The notes: generated by a model from the letters alone, not told the origin. A DNA stretch of 64,000 nt from DAOSCP01 sp035379625 (GCA_035379625.1 DAOSVM010000009.1:18252-82251); one strand, 5' to 3'. Shown: positions 47,501-57,502, numbered from the stretch's first letter. A program made the numbers and translations.

Positions 47501-48007
47501 TTATTAGACAAAATATTTTCAAATAATAGGGTTGCATTTATTTCAACACCTATTCAGAATAGTAATAAGATTAATGATTATGAGGCAAAATTAGTTGCTA
47601 GAATAGTTGAATATGTACATAAAATTTATGGAGATAATTTTGATTATGCTAAGAGTTTAGGTGTTATCACTCCTTTTAAAGCACAAATTTTGAATATTAA
47701 AAAATATTTAAAACCTGAGTATAAAAATATTACAATTGATACAGTTGAAAGATATCAAGGGAGTGAAAGGGATATAATTATTATTTCATTTGCTTTGAAT
47801 AATCCTTTTATGATATTTTCAGTTAAATCTGAGTCGAATGAAATTGTTGATAGAAAGTTGAATGTAGCATTGACAAGAGCAAAGGATCATTTGGTTTTAA
47901 TTGGGAATGATGATATTTTGAAGTCTGATCCAATTTATCATAAATTGCTAAAATATATCGAAAAAGAAAATGGTATTTATCGGATTGGAAATAGTGTTGA
48001 TTGGTAA
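44537..48007 (+). CDS. Large nuclease-helicase (HEPN/DUF4145-like, PD-(D/E)xK, superfamily 1 helicase)
   Basis: 1156 residues. Residues 1-130 resemble a DUF4145/HEPN-like helical domain (VRKTGNKAAH near 86). A PD-(D/E)xK nuclease follows, with GRLDLLIKYN (Asp387) and VELKSGK (Glu401, Lys403). The C-terminal half is a UPF1/Dna2-type helicase: Walker A QGPPGSGKTS (near 756), VDEATQI (near 867), GDENQLPA (near 893), DTVERYQGSERD and NVALTRAKDHL (near 1108). Such fusions act in DNA repair or in antiphage defence. The gene stands alone with its own candidate promoter after the ABC operon and before a dispersed repeat. No full Dna2 four-Cys cluster was seen. Confidence 0.85.
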   Translation: MELSLKQKAENSYQNLYDLISTQFYNNVDKVLKYRAFLEDLLTFIISTYPNFDKTDLNSKISFLKKNNILNKEHAFYAHNVRKTGNKAAHRLNFVISNIEEKACLYCLLNVFEYLTKEPIPQNIFDYYSPYIEDIKYYLNNLELELKKSSKDTYSFYGIIEEINIPKNIDEVNHFTIKVDTDDFDYVDVKIWDNVNYKGMGSNLTLLSKILRVGDKLYFDNLLKYNDIPNTFFTTFDTLVVLNPDYLLEVTELSNCRIDNDFAYKNRLDKYELYFVDNFFYTIPNYNLFIGNVVNQILDDYIIAIKTSNVYNFDKTFDKVCKNKALDLIYLLGTEGRFNTTEKVKYYTVAKEHEANIIGVVNKYKDFDISIEPTFISDKYGLHGRLDLLIKYNDFQMDIVELKSGKRKRAIEPSHAAQTICYDLLIKSAFEKRFGDNYILYSNDTVENGNLTNGITAEKEVMALDNFSEGKIDNTNFELKKLRNVNIQKLLLTRNFIVRYELELSQGNFDIFKELEKINKDNKIPWYLKNKVDEVLNLINSLNGVSKDYFWGFLRFIYKELVIAKIGCNEYSHYHKGFSSLWNDSLQEKEDKHLALTRLKIKNIDEDFNVVFSWEHLKDVDFDVELTPFREGDYVIIYPMYENYKIDPLSNQLLKAEVKEISDINITVKLFTKLTSQQFLRDFSYWCIESYNSDMNIKVMLKSLYAFMRGDDRVRELVLCKRRPEFDNTIKIKNDRLDEYQILNVEKAVNAKDYYLIQGPPGSGKTSGVLVEIVKNLLEHDEKDIYIIAYTNRAVDEIIGNLIKNNIECLKIGDFDGDNGWKYLVNNHSLEDVYYKFKKTRVIVSTVLKLQFYPHLLKVKQFGTLIVDEATQILEPMIVGLLSYFDKWILIGDENQLPAVTEQSTSAKCNLKSLNDIGLYSFAESLFLRLKVNAINKGWDDCYGMLQYHYRMHEKLAEFVNNEFYNNKLIPKTNRQKNKIVAYNCGDVLLDKIFSNNRVAFISTPIQNSNKINDYEAKLVARIVEYVHKIYGDNFDYAKSLGVITPFKAQILNIKKYLKPEYKNITIDTVERYQGSERDIIIISFALNNPFMIFSVKSESNEIVDRKLNVALTRAKDHLVLIGNDDILKSDPIYHKLLKYIEKENGIYRIGNSVDW

Positions 48008-48178
48008 ATTTATTTTGGGAAAATGATATTTTGTTGTATTTAATATCGTTTATAGTGTTTATTATTTTACTGTTAGAAGGGTTTACATTTTTTTTGTTGA
48101 TGTTCTTCTCTTTAATTTTTTAGATTGAAATTTTATGAGTTAATTTAAATAAATTTGTGTAGTTGGAAATTAAGAGAA

Positions 48179-48245
48179 TTTTTTTTGCAAGAATTGCAAA
48201 AAACCGCGAGCGTAGCGAGCGGGCATGCTTATACCGTCCGAGCTA
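48179..48245 (+). repeat. Dispersed hairpin repeat, copy E
   Basis: TTTTTTGCAA-GAA-TTGCAAAAAA, then a GC-rich segment CCGCGAGCGTAGCGAGCGGG (short stem CCGC/GCGG), then core CATGCTTATACCGTCCGAGCTA. It lies between the nuclease-helicase and gltB. Confidence 0.85.
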
Positions 48246-48358
48246 AATATTGAAAATTTTAAAATAATAATAGCTTTTTAATCAATTCTAGAAAAAATAA
48301 TTTTAAAAATTAAAAATTTAACTTGCATTTTTTAGTAAAAATTTTAAATCTACAGTAA

Positions 48359-48392
48359 GATACTCCACAAGAGTATTCAACTTGAGAACAAG
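48359..48392 (+). promoter_or_regulatory. Small hairpins in gltB leader
   Basis: ATACTC-CACAA-GAGTAT (48360-48376) and CTTG-AGAA-CAAG (48381-48392) lie 65-97 bases upstream of the gltB ATG. They could be a regulatory leader or an operator for nitrogen control, but no known motif was recognised. Confidence 0.25.
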
Positions 48393-48456
48393 CCACAAGC
48401 CTGTCATTAACTTTTGCATTAAAATAAGTAAATATAATTTTATTATAGGAGGAGAA

Positions 48457-51400
48457 ATGTTCAAAGCCAGCTTAATGCAAGCTAATGGCAGAATTTTAAA
48501 GCATGGATTATATGATCCATCTTTTGAAAGAGATAACTGTGGGGTTGGGTTAGTTGCCAAAATTGATGGAGAAGCTAATCATACAGTTGTTAAACAAGCA
48601 TTACAATTGTTGGTAAATCTGGAGCATCGAGGAGCCTTAGGTGGAGATAAATCTACTGGTGATGGTGCTGGTATAATGATAGATTTGCCACATAAGTTTT
48701 TTAATAAGCATATAGAATTGCCCGAACTTGGGGATTATGCTGTTGGAATGATATTTTTTCCAAAAGAAGAAAGTCTTTACAATATATGTAAAAATGTGAT
48801 TAAAGAGGTGGTTGAAAAGGAAGGAGCAGAAATTTTACATATAAGAAAAGTGCCGACAAATTCAAGTTTTATTGGTGAATTAGCAAGAACAACAGAGCCA
48901 TATATTGAACAAGTATTTATTGGAAGGAAAAATATTTCAAAAGATAATTTTGAAAGAAAATTATATGTAATACGCAAACAAATTGAAAATACAATTAAAT
49001 CTAATAATGAATACGATTTATCTCAATTTTATATTTGCAGTTTTTCATCTATAAGAATTGTTTATAAGGGATTATTTACAGCGCATCAAATAGAAAATTA
49101 TTATCCGGATTTAAATGATGAAGATTTTGTTTCGAAATACTGTATAGTACACCAAAGGTATTCAACAAATACACAGCCGACATGGAATTTAGCTCAACCA
49201 TTTAGATTTGTAGCACATAATGGCGAAATTAATACATTGTCAGGAAATATATTAAGGATGAAAATAAGAGAGGCATCACTTGAGTCTGAATTATTTGGAG
49301 ATGATATAGCAAAGATTAAACCAGTAATTGATGAAAGAGGAAGTGATAGTGCGATATTTGATAATGTATTGGAATTGTTAGTAATGGGGGGGCGATCTTT
49401 GCCGCATGCAATGATGATGATGATACCAGAGGCGTATGGTCCAAAAATAGAAATGAGTGAGGACAAAAAAGCATTTTATGATTTTCATTCTGCAATAATG
49501 GAGCCGTGGGATGGTCCAGCAGCAATGGTTTTTACAGATGGGAGATATTTGGGCGCAACATTGGATAGAAATGGATTAAGACCTGCAAGATATACAGTTA
49601 CAAAGGATGGTTATTTATATTTGGCATCTGAAACAGGAGCAGTTGAAGTTGCTCCATCAAACGTATTAAATAAAGGGCGTTTGTCCCCTGGCAGAATGTT
49701 ATTATTAGACTTTGAGCAAAAAAGAATAGTACCTGATAAGGAAATAAAATCAAAAATTTCGAGACAAAAACCTTATAGGAGATGGATTAAGGAGAATATT
49801 ATAAAATTAAGAGGTTTATTCACTGCTCCAGATTTACCAGAAATAGGAGATGAAGAGAAATTTTTACAAAGATTGCATGTTTTCGGTTATACACAAGAAG
49901 AGTTAAAAACAATATTGAAACCAATGGCTGCAAATGGACAAGAAGCAGTTGGGTCGATGGGGAATGATACACCTTTAGCAGTTTTATCAGATAAACCAAA
50001 TTTATTATTCTATTATTTCAAGCAGAGATTTGCCCAGGTTACAAATCCAGCTATAGATCCTATAAGAGAAGAAATGGTAATGTCGTTGGAATCTTTTATA
50101 GGTGGTGAAGGAAATTTATTGCAGGAAAGTCCGACAAATTTCCGAGGATTTAAATTAAATTTACCTATTATAACACCTGGTGATCTTAAAATTATTGAGC
50201 AAGCAAAATATTATGATATGAATGTTAAATATATTGATATGTTGTTTGATAAAAGAGATGGAGTAAATGCTTTAGAAATAGCTTTGAATAGAATTTTAGA
50301 AGATGCAAAAAAAACAGTTGTTAAAAATACGATTTTTATTTTAACAGATAGAAATGTTGATGAGAACCACGTCCCAATTCCTTCACTATTAGCAGTTTCA
50401 GCTTTATATCATTTTTTAATTGATAATGGTTTAAGAAGTAAATCGAGTGTTATAGTTGAAACAGGAGAAGCAAGGGAAGTAATGAATTTTGCGATGTTAA
50501 TAAGCTATGGTGCAGATGCAATTTGTCCATACGTTGCATTTGAAACTATAAAATATATGACTGACAAAAAATTATTAGAAAAAGAAATTAAGCCTGAAGA
50601 AGCTCTTGATAATTATATAATAGCAGTTAAAAAAGGCTTATTAAAGACGACGAGCCGATTAGGAATTTCTACACTTCATAGTTATTTTGGCTCACAAATA
50701 TTTGAAGCAATTGGAATAAGTAAGGAATTGATAAATAAATATTTTACTGGAACAATTTGTAGATTTGGAGGTATTGATCTTAGCGATATTCAAAAAGATG
50801 CAATTAGAAGACATGAAAGAGCATTTAATGTTGATGATTATTTTATGCAAAATATACTTGAACCAGGTGGAGAATATTCGGTTAGATTAGGTGGTGAAAA
50901 ACATTTTTGGAATGGAGAAACAATTGCAAAATTACAGTTAGCAACAAGATTAAACGATTATAAGGTTTTCAAAGAATATACAAAAATAGTAAACGATGGT
51001 GATAATGTTCCATTAACTATTAGAAGATTATTGAAATTTAAGGAAACCAGAAGTATAAGTATTGATGAAGTAGAGCCGGTGGAAAGTATAGTTAAGAGGT
51101 TTGTTGTATCAGCGATGTCATTTGGGTCAATTAGTAAAGAGACACATGAGGCTATTGCTATAGCAGTTAATAGAATAGGAGCAAGGAGTAATTCTGGAGA
51201 GGGAGGAGAAGGAGTTGAAAGGTCAATACCATTACCGAATGGTGATAGTAAAAGATCGAAAGTAAAGCAAGTAGCATCTGGTAGATTTGGTGTTACATTG
51301 GATTATTTATTGAGTGCAGATGAATTACAAATTAAAATAGCGCAAGGAGCAAAGCCTGGAGAAGGTGGTCAGTTGCCGGGTCATAAAGTTACTGAAGAAA

Positions 51401-53016
51401 TTGCGAGAGTTAGGCATACTACGCCAGGTGTAACTTTAATATCTCCACCACCACATCACGATATTTATTCTATAGAAGATATTGCTCAGCTTATTTATGA
51501 CTTAAAATGTGTAAATCCAGATGCAAAAGTTTCAGTAAAATTAGTTTCTGAAACTGGTGTTGGAACGATAGCTTCAGGTGTTGCAAAAGCAAAAGCTGAT
51601 ATAATTTTAATTTCTGGTTATGAGGGTGGAACAGGTGCTTCACCATTGACATCTATTAAACATACTGGAATTCCTTGGGAAATAGGATTAGCAGAAACTC
51701 ATCAGACTTTGATACAAAATAAATTACGTGATAAAGTAAAGTTACAAGTGGATGGACAGTTGAAAACAGGTAGAGATTTAGCAATTGCTATTTTACTCGG
51801 TGCAGAGGAATTTGGTTTTGCTACTTCTGTTCTTATTACTCTTGGTTGTATGATGTTGAGAAAATGTCATAACAATACTTGTTCTGTAGGTGTGGCTACG
51901 CAGGATCCAGTATTACGCGAAAGATTTAAAGGTAAACCTGAATACATTATCAATTATTTCTATTTCCTTGCACAAGATTTACGAGAAATTATGGCTACGC
52001 TTGGATTTAGAACAATAGATGAAATGGTTGGTAGATCTGATTTATTAGAATTTGTTCCACCAGAAAATGTAGAAAAAGCTAAAAAATTTGATTTGAACCC
52101 ATTATTTAACTCAATGGTGGATACAACAGTTCGTTGTTCTTGCAGCTATAATGCAATTGATAATCATTTACTTGATACAGAAATTATTGAGTATTTAAAT
52201 AAAAATAATATCGATTTAAATAAACAATCTGTTGAGCTTGAATATCAAGTAAGAAATGTTAACCGTACAATTGGTGCTAGGTTAAGTGGATATATTGCAA
52301 AGAAATATGGTAGTTACACATTAAAAGAGGATGCACTTAAACTAAAATTAAAAGGTTCTGCGGGTCAAAGTTTTGGCGCATTTTTGGCGCAAGGTGTAAC
52401 TTTACATTTAGAAGGTGAGGCAAATGATTATGTAGGTAAAGGATTATGTGGTGGAAAAATCGTTATAGAAACACCCAAAAATGCTTCTTTTGATGGATAT
52501 GAAAATATAATTTGTGGTAATGTTGCTTTGTATGGAGCTACAAGAGGGGAAGTTTATATTAATGGCAGAGTAGGTGAAAGATTTGCTGTAAGAAATAGTG
52601 GCGCTACAGTTGTAGTTGAAGGAGTTGGTGATCATGGATGTGAATATATGACAGGCGGAACTGTTGTTTGTATAGGTCCAACAGGTAAAAATTTTGCCGC
52701 TGGGATGAGTGGAGGTATTGCTTATGTATTTGATGAAACTCAATTATTTGATAGAAATTGTAATCTTGATATGGTTGAACTTGAAACAGTTTGGAATAAA
52801 TATGATGAAGAACTTTTGAAAAAATTCTTATTAAAACATATAGAGTATACAGATAGTAAAAAAGCAAAACAAATTTTAGCTAAATGGGAATACAATTTAC
52901 CGTTATTTGTTAAGGTTGTACCTATTGAATATCGACAAGTTTTGGAGAGAATCCAACAAAATGAGAAAACCGATATTGAAACTGTAGCCGCTACAGAGGA
53001 GGTGTTCAATGGCTAA
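48457..53016 (+). CDS. gltB: Glutamate synthase large subunit
   Basis: 1519 residues from ATG 48457, which follows AGGAGGAGAA; an in-frame ATG at 48382 lies in the leader. The first residues form a propeptide to be cleaved before the catalytic Cys (DNCGVGLVAK, near residue 28), the nucleophile of the class II glutaminase. The FMN-binding synthase domain has SGEGGEGVERS and GEGGQLPGHKV (near 970); the 3Fe-4S cluster is CMMLRKCHNNTCSVG (near 1131); the C-terminal GxGxG beta helix ends the protein. It converts 2-oxoglutarate and glutamine to two glutamates, assimilating ammonia, perhaps including that released by the purine cluster. Confidence 0.96.
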   Translation: MFKASLMQANGRILKHGLYDPSFERDNCGVGLVAKIDGEANHTVVKQALQLLVNLEHRGALGGDKSTGDGAGIMIDLPHKFFNKHIELPELGDYAVGMIFFPKEESLYNICKNVIKEVVEKEGAEILHIRKVPTNSSFIGELARTTEPYIEQVFIGRKNISKDNFERKLYVIRKQIENTIKSNNEYDLSQFYICSFSSIRIVYKGLFTAHQIENYYPDLNDEDFVSKYCIVHQRYSTNTQPTWNLAQPFRFVAHNGEINTLSGNILRMKIREASLESELFGDDIAKIKPVIDERGSDSAIFDNVLELLVMGGRSLPHAMMMMIPEAYGPKIEMSEDKKAFYDFHSAIMEPWDGPAAMVFTDGRYLGATLDRNGLRPARYTVTKDGYLYLASETGAVEVAPSNVLNKGRLSPGRMLLLDFEQKRIVPDKEIKSKISRQKPYRRWIKENIIKLRGLFTAPDLPEIGDEEKFLQRLHVFGYTQEELKTILKPMAANGQEAVGSMGNDTPLAVLSDKPNLLFYYFKQRFAQVTNPAIDPIREEMVMSLESFIGGEGNLLQESPTNFRGFKLNLPIITPGDLKIIEQAKYYDMNVKYIDMLFDKRDGVNALEIALNRILEDAKKTVVKNTIFILTDRNVDENHVPIPSLLAVSALYHFLIDNGLRSKSSVIVETGEAREVMNFAMLISYGADAICPYVAFETIKYMTDKKLLEKEIKPEEALDNYIIAVKKGLLKTTSRLGISTLHSYFGSQIFEAIGISKELINKYFTGTICRFGGIDLSDIQKDAIRRHERAFNVDDYFMQNILEPGGEYSVRLGGEKHFWNGETIAKLQLATRLNDYKVFKEYTKIVNDGDNVPLTIRRLLKFKETRSISIDEVEPVESIVKRFVVSAMSFGSISKETHEAIAIAVNRIGARSNSGEGGEGVERSIPLPNGDSKRSKVKQVASGRFGVTLDYLLSADELQIKIAQGAKPGEGGQLPGHKVTEEIARVRHTTPGVTLISPPPHHDIYSIEDIAQLIYDLKCVNPDAKVSVKLVSETGVGTIASGVAKAKADIILISGYEGGTGASPLTSIKHTGIPWEIGLAETHQTLIQNKLRDKVKLQVDGQLKTGRDLAIAILLGAEEFGFATSVLITLGCMMLRKCHNNTCSVGVATQDPVLRERFKGKPEYIINYFYFLAQDLREIMATLGFRTIDEMVGRSDLLEFVPPENVEKAKKFDLNPLFNSMVDTTVRCSCSYNAIDNHLLDTEIIEYLNKNNIDLNKQSVELEYQVRNVNRTIGARLSGYIAKKYGSYTLKEDALKLKLKGSAGQSFGAFLAQGVTLHLEGEANDYVGKGLCGGKIVIETPKNASFDGYENIICGNVALYGATRGEVYINGRVGERFAVRNSGATVVVEGVGDHGCEYMTGGTVVCIGPTGKNFAAGMSGGIAYVFDETQLFDRNCNLDMVELETVWNKYDEELLKKFLLKHIEYTDSKKAKQILAKWEYNLPLFVKVVPIEYRQVLERIQQNEKTDIETVAATEEVFNG

Positions 53017-54418
53017 AGCAAATGGATATTTATTATATAATAGAAAAAATCCTTTGAAATTACCTGTTGAAGATAGGATAAAGAACTTTAAAGAGTTTGA
53101 AAATCTTTTACCTGAACATATGATACGCGAGCAAGCTGCTCGATGTATGGATTGTGGAATTCCTTTCTGTCATAATTTTGGCTGTCCTGTATATAATTAT
53201 ATTCCTGATTGGAATCATATGGTTTATCTAGGAAAATGGAAAGAAGCATCTGATTTGTTGCATAGTACAAATAATTTTCCAGAATTTACCGGTAAAGTAT
53301 GCCCAGCTCCTTGTGAAAAATCTTGTACATTGGCAAATAATTGGGAAGCTGTAACAATCAAACATATTGAATTGCAAATTGTTGAAAAGGCTTGGGAAAA
53401 TGGTTGGATAAAGCCAATAATCAACAAAAATAAAACAAACAAAAAAGTTGCTATTATTGGTTCAGGGCCTGCAGGTCTTGCTGCTGCTCAACAATTAGCA
53501 CGTATGGGGCATAATGTTGTTGTATTTGAAAGAAGTGAAAAAGCAGGTGGATTATTAAGGTACGGTATACCAGATTTTAAATTAGATAAAAATTACATTG
53601 ATAGACGACTTGAACAAATGGTTGCGGAAGGAGTTTCTTTTGAAACACAAGTTAATGTTGGTGTTGATATTTCAACAAATTATTTAATGCGTTCTTTTGA
53701 TGCGATACTTTTTGCAACTGGAACAGCTGTAGCCAGAGACTTAAAAATTCCCGGCCGTTATGCAAAAGGAGTTTATTTTGCTCTTGATTTTCTTGGACAG
53801 CAAAATAGAATAAATCATGGAGCTATCATTCCTGTTGATGAATTAATTTCTGCAAAAGATAAAGATGTAATTGTTATAGGTGGTGGCGATACGGGAGCCG
53901 ATTGTGTCGGTACCTCCATTCGTCAAGGTGCTAAAAGTGTTACTCAAGTTGAAATATTGCCACAACCACCACTTGAAAGAAGACCAGATAATCCTTGGCC
54001 GTTCTGGCCACAAACTCTTTCAAATTCTACTTCTCACGAAGAGGGGTGTAAAAGATTATGGTCACTTTCTGCTAAAGAATTTATCGTTGAAAATAATGCT
54101 GTAAAAGGCGTTAAATTTGTTGAATTAGAATGGACTGATGACAGAAAATCCTTTAAAGAAGTTCCAAATTCCGAAAAAATTTACAATGCTGATCTTGTAC
54201 TTTTGGCTATGGGATTTTTGCACTGTCAACACGATACATATGTTAAAGAATTAAATTTAGAACTGGATCAGAGAGGAAATATCAAAGTTAATGATTACAG
54301 AACAAGTGTTAACAAGGTATTTGCAACCGGAGATGCTATTACTGGTGCTTCTCTCGTTGTAAGGGCTATATATCACGGTAGACAAGCAGCAGATAAAATT
54401 AATTTATTCTTAAAATAA
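53009..54418 (+). CDS. gltD: Glutamate synthase small subunit
   Basis: 469 residues. Two 4Fe-4S motifs (CMDCGIPFCHNFGCP near 47 and CPAPCEKSCTL near 96) precede an FAD site VAIIGSGPAGLAAA (near 147) and an NADPH site VIVIGGGDTGADC (near 290). It feeds electrons from NADPH to the large subunit. The ATG overlaps the gltB stop by 8 bases, so the subunits are translationally coupled. It is homologous to the middle of the YgfK protein at 5396, sharing the FeS-FAD-NAD(P) order. Confidence 0.96.
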   Translation: MAKANGYLLYNRKNPLKLPVEDRIKNFKEFENLLPEHMIREQAARCMDCGIPFCHNFGCPVYNYIPDWNHMVYLGKWKEASDLLHSTNNFPEFTGKVCPAPCEKSCTLANNWEAVTIKHIELQIVEKAWENGWIKPIINKNKTNKKVAIIGSGPAGLAAAQQLARMGHNVVVFERSEKAGGLLRYGIPDFKLDKNYIDRRLEQMVAEGVSFETQVNVGVDISTNYLMRSFDAILFATGTAVARDLKIPGRYAKGVYFALDFLGQQNRINHGAIIPVDELISAKDKDVIVIGGGDTGADCVGTSIRQGAKSVTQVEILPQPPLERRPDNPWPFWPQTLSNSTSHEEGCKRLWSLSAKEFIVENNAVKGVKFVELEWTDDRKSFKEVPNSEKIYNADLVLLAMGFLHCQHDTYVKELNLELDQRGNIKVNDYRTSVNKVFATGDAITGASLVVRAIYHGRQAADKINLFLK

Positions 54419-54475
54419 AATTGTTGATATTGTATATATTTTATTGTAATTTACCTTAAAAAAAAGGTAAATTAA

Positions 54476-57457
54476 TTGAAAAAGATTTTTCTTTTTATTT
54501 TCGTTTTCGCAAATTTTATATTTTCTCAAATAGAAGTCATACAAAAATACATTGTTGATGTTGAGAAAATAAAAGAACAAGGTAAGCTATTAGTTCAAAA
54601 AAAAATTATTCCTGAAGCAATTTATACAATTGATAGAGAAATAAAATTACTTGGAGCTGATGAAAATAGGTTATATTACTATACAACATTTAATAGAGGC
54701 GGAGCTTTAACTCATAAAGTTTTCAGATTGTATACAAATGGAGGACGAGGAGTTAGCATAACTGGTAATGGTTATAACAAAGTTGCAATTTGGGATGGTG
54801 GTCTAGTAAGAACAACACATCAAGAATTCGGCGGGCGTGTTTCCCAACTTGATGGTGCTACTACATTAAGTAGCCATGCAACCCACGTATCAGGTACAAT
54901 ATGTGCTTCAGGGATAAATTCATATGCAAAAGGAATGGCTTACCAAACAAATTTGAAAACTTTTGATTGGGATAATGATATATCTGAAATGACAACTCAG
55001 GCTCAAAATGGCCTTGAGTTGTCTAATCATTCTTACGGTTTTCTTGCCGGTTGGTATTATGGTGATATGGGGCAGGGAACTGCTTGGTACTGGTTCGGTA
55101 CTCCTTCAATTAGTCAAACTGAAGATTACCAATTTGGTTATTACTCATCTTATGCTCAATCAGTTGATGCTTTAGCTTTTTCATATCCAAATTATTTAAT
55201 TATCAAAGCTGCTGGTAACGATCGCGGCGAAGGGCCAGCTTCAGGTTCTTTTCATTATTATTGGAACGGTTCAGCTTGGGTTAGTTCTTATACAACCAGA
55301 AATTTAGATGGAAATTTATACGGTTACGATTGTATCTCCGATTACGGTGTTGCTAAAAATGTTTTAACTGTTGGGGCTGTACAACAAACAGATTTTTATA
55401 CTTCTCCTTCTGATGTTACTATGACTTCATTTAGCGGTTGGGGACCTGTTGATGATGGTCGTATAAAGCCAGACATTGTCGCTAAAGGCTATAACGTTTA
55501 TTCAACTAATTCAACTGGTGATGCCGCTTATACTACTATGTCCGGAACTTCAATGGCAACTCCAACTGTAACGGGGGCTCTTGTTCTTTTAAAACAACTT
55601 TACCAAAATCTTAAGTCAACTACAATCAAATCCGCTACTCTTAAAGCTCTTGTTATCCATACTGCAGATGAATGCGGTGACAACCCAGGACCTGATTATA
55701 AATTCGGTTGGGGGCTCTTAAATGTCGACAAAGCTGCTTTAGTCATAAAAAAATCTACCATTGATAATAATACCATTATCGAATCTAATTTACTTCAAAA
55801 TCAAACATATACACTTAACGTTGTTGCTGCAGGTAACGAACCTTTAAAAGTTACTCTATGCTGGACAGATCCCGCTAAAAATCCTTTAACATCCAACAAA
55901 TTAAACAATCGTTCAGCTCGTTTAGTAAACAATCTCGACCTTGAAATAGATTATAATTCAAATATTTATTATCCTTGGAAATTAGATCCTGATAATCCTT
56001 CTAATCCTGCTACTAATAACTCAAAAAATAATGTTGATAACGTTGAAGTTGTTGAAATACCAAACCCAATTGCTGGCGCAACATACACGATAAAAGTTAC
56101 ACATACGGGCACTTTACAAAATTCAAATCAAAATTTTTCTTTAATTGTAACTGGTAATTTAGTTGCTAATAAAATATTTGTTGATGGTAAATCTTTCGAT
56201 TGGACAGGTACTGCTCTCTCTTCTTATCATTCTACAACTTATTCAGCAGGCCAATTTATTTATACCGGCAAATCAAACGATGAAAGAACCGATTACAATT
56301 CTACTCAACCAAGTTCAAATGCCGATATTACAGAAGTAAGATTTGCTACTGATAATACGTATCTCTACGGTTTTGTAAAATTGAGAGATATCACAAACAT
56401 TAATTACCCTCATCTATGTTTTGTTTTTACAAACTCATCAAGTAACAATAATTTTATTGGTGATGATTCATATAGAAGCAACACTAATTCTTCATCCGCC
56501 ACAGCATTGGTAAACTCAGTACAATACGGCAAAGTTGTTGATATTCACTGCTCAGAAAATTATAAACCTACTATAGAAATATACAACGGCACTAACTGGA
56601 CCGCTCCCTCACCCGATTTTGAAGTCAACTTCAGCTCTGTTGACGATATAATTGAATTCAAAATAAATCTAAGTGATCTAGGACTTACATCAACACAAAC
56701 AACAAAAATATCATTTATGACAACTCACAACAGTGTAGGTTGGAATAACAACATAGATGCTACTGCCTGGGCAACAGATAACCAAACTAACGGTGTTGAT
56801 GTTATGACACCAAATTCTGCTGATAACAACGCTTGGGCGCGAGATCTAAGCGATGGTGAAGTAGATTATTATGCTACTATTAATTTAACTCAAGTACCCC
56901 TCACAGCCGAAATTAGTTCATTTTCGTATAAAATTATTGATGATAAAGTAAAACTTTTATGGAATACCGCTTCAGAATTAAACAACAAAGGCTTTTATGT
57001 AGAAAAAAATGTTGCCAATAGCTGGATTACTTTAGGTTTTGTTGATGGTAAAGGTAATTCAAACGTCACAAACAGCTACGAATTTACCGATAATTCTCAA
57101 AATTTTGGAAAAGTTACTTACAGATTAAAACAAGTAGATTTTGATGGTCAATTTACATATTCCAACACAATAGAAGTAAATGCTGGTTTACCAAAAGAAT
57201 TAATATTATTACAAAATTATCCAAATCCATTTAATCCTACAACAACAATAAGCTATGCAATACCTGTAGCAGGAAATATCAACGTAAAAATATACAACAG
57301 TTTAGGTCAAGAAGTGGCAACACTATATAACGGTTACCAAGAAGCCGGTATTAAACAATTAAACTTCAATGCAAATAAATTGAATAGCGGTATTTACTAT
57401 TGCGTTGTTAATTTTGGCAAATCAAATAAAGTTATCAAAATGCTTTTAATAAAATAA
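54476..57457 (+). CDS. Secreted S8 protease with type IX sorting domain (KP-43-like)
   Basis: 993 residues starting at a TTG (54476) about ten bases after AAAAAAGGT. The signal peptide is MKKIFLFIFVFANFIFSQ. The S8 triad is visible as VAIWDGG (near 105), ATHVSGTICA (near 137) and SGTSMATP (near 357), with the oxyanion Asn in AAGNDRGEGP (near 244). A beta-sandwich domain (QTYTLNVVAAGNEPLKVTLCW) follows, then a DOMON-like region, and the C-terminus carries VPLTAEISSF and LLQNYPNPFNPTTTISY (near 910), a type IX sorting domain ending KMLLIK. It should be exported and anchored or released at the outer membrane. It is distinct in order and length from the 25799 protease. Confidence 0.93.
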   Translation: MKKIFLFIFVFANFIFSQIEVIQKYIVDVEKIKEQGKLLVQKKIIPEAIYTIDREIKLLGADENRLYYYTTFNRGGALTHKVFRLYTNGGRGVSITGNGYNKVAIWDGGLVRTTHQEFGGRVSQLDGATTLSSHATHVSGTICASGINSYAKGMAYQTNLKTFDWDNDISEMTTQAQNGLELSNHSYGFLAGWYYGDMGQGTAWYWFGTPSISQTEDYQFGYYSSYAQSVDALAFSYPNYLIIKAAGNDRGEGPASGSFHYYWNGSAWVSSYTTRNLDGNLYGYDCISDYGVAKNVLTVGAVQQTDFYTSPSDVTMTSFSGWGPVDDGRIKPDIVAKGYNVYSTNSTGDAAYTTMSGTSMATPTVTGALVLLKQLYQNLKSTTIKSATLKALVIHTADECGDNPGPDYKFGWGLLNVDKAALVIKKSTIDNNTIIESNLLQNQTYTLNVVAAGNEPLKVTLCWTDPAKNPLTSNKLNNRSARLVNNLDLEIDYNSNIYYPWKLDPDNPSNPATNNSKNNVDNVEVVEIPNPIAGATYTIKVTHTGTLQNSNQNFSLIVTGNLVANKIFVDGKSFDWTGTALSSYHSTTYSAGQFIYTGKSNDERTDYNSTQPSSNADITEVRFATDNTYLYGFVKLRDITNINYPHLCFVFTNSSSNNNFIGDDSYRSNTNSSSATALVNSVQYGKVVDIHCSENYKPTIEIYNGTNWTAPSPDFEVNFSSVDDIIEFKINLSDLGLTSTQTTKISFMTTHNSVGWNNNIDATAWATDNQTNGVDVMTPNSADNNAWARDLSDGEVDYYATINLTQVPLTAEISSFSYKIIDDKVKLLWNTASELNNKGFYVEKNVANSWITLGFVDGKGNSNVTNSYEFTDNSQNFGKVTYRLKQVDFDGQFTYSNTIEVNAGLPKELILLQNYPNPFNPTTTISYAIPVAGNINVKIYNSLGQEVATLYNGYQEAGIKQLNFNANKLNSGIYYCVVNFGKSNKVIKMLLIK

Positions 57458-57468
57458 AAACAAAAGAC

Positions 57469-57493
57469 GGCTGCCTAAGGGCAGCCTTTTTTT
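57469..57493 (+). terminator. Rho-independent terminator after the second protease
   Basis: GGCTGCC-TAAG-GGCAGCC hairpin followed by seven T, 11 bases after the stop codon. Confidence 0.9.
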
Positions 57494-57502
57494 GATGCTA
57501 TA

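Noticed and set aside
48318..48560. 80-codon minus frame upstream of gltB
   Set aside because: It runs antisense into the gltB start and its ATG lies inside gltB; no family or ribosome site.
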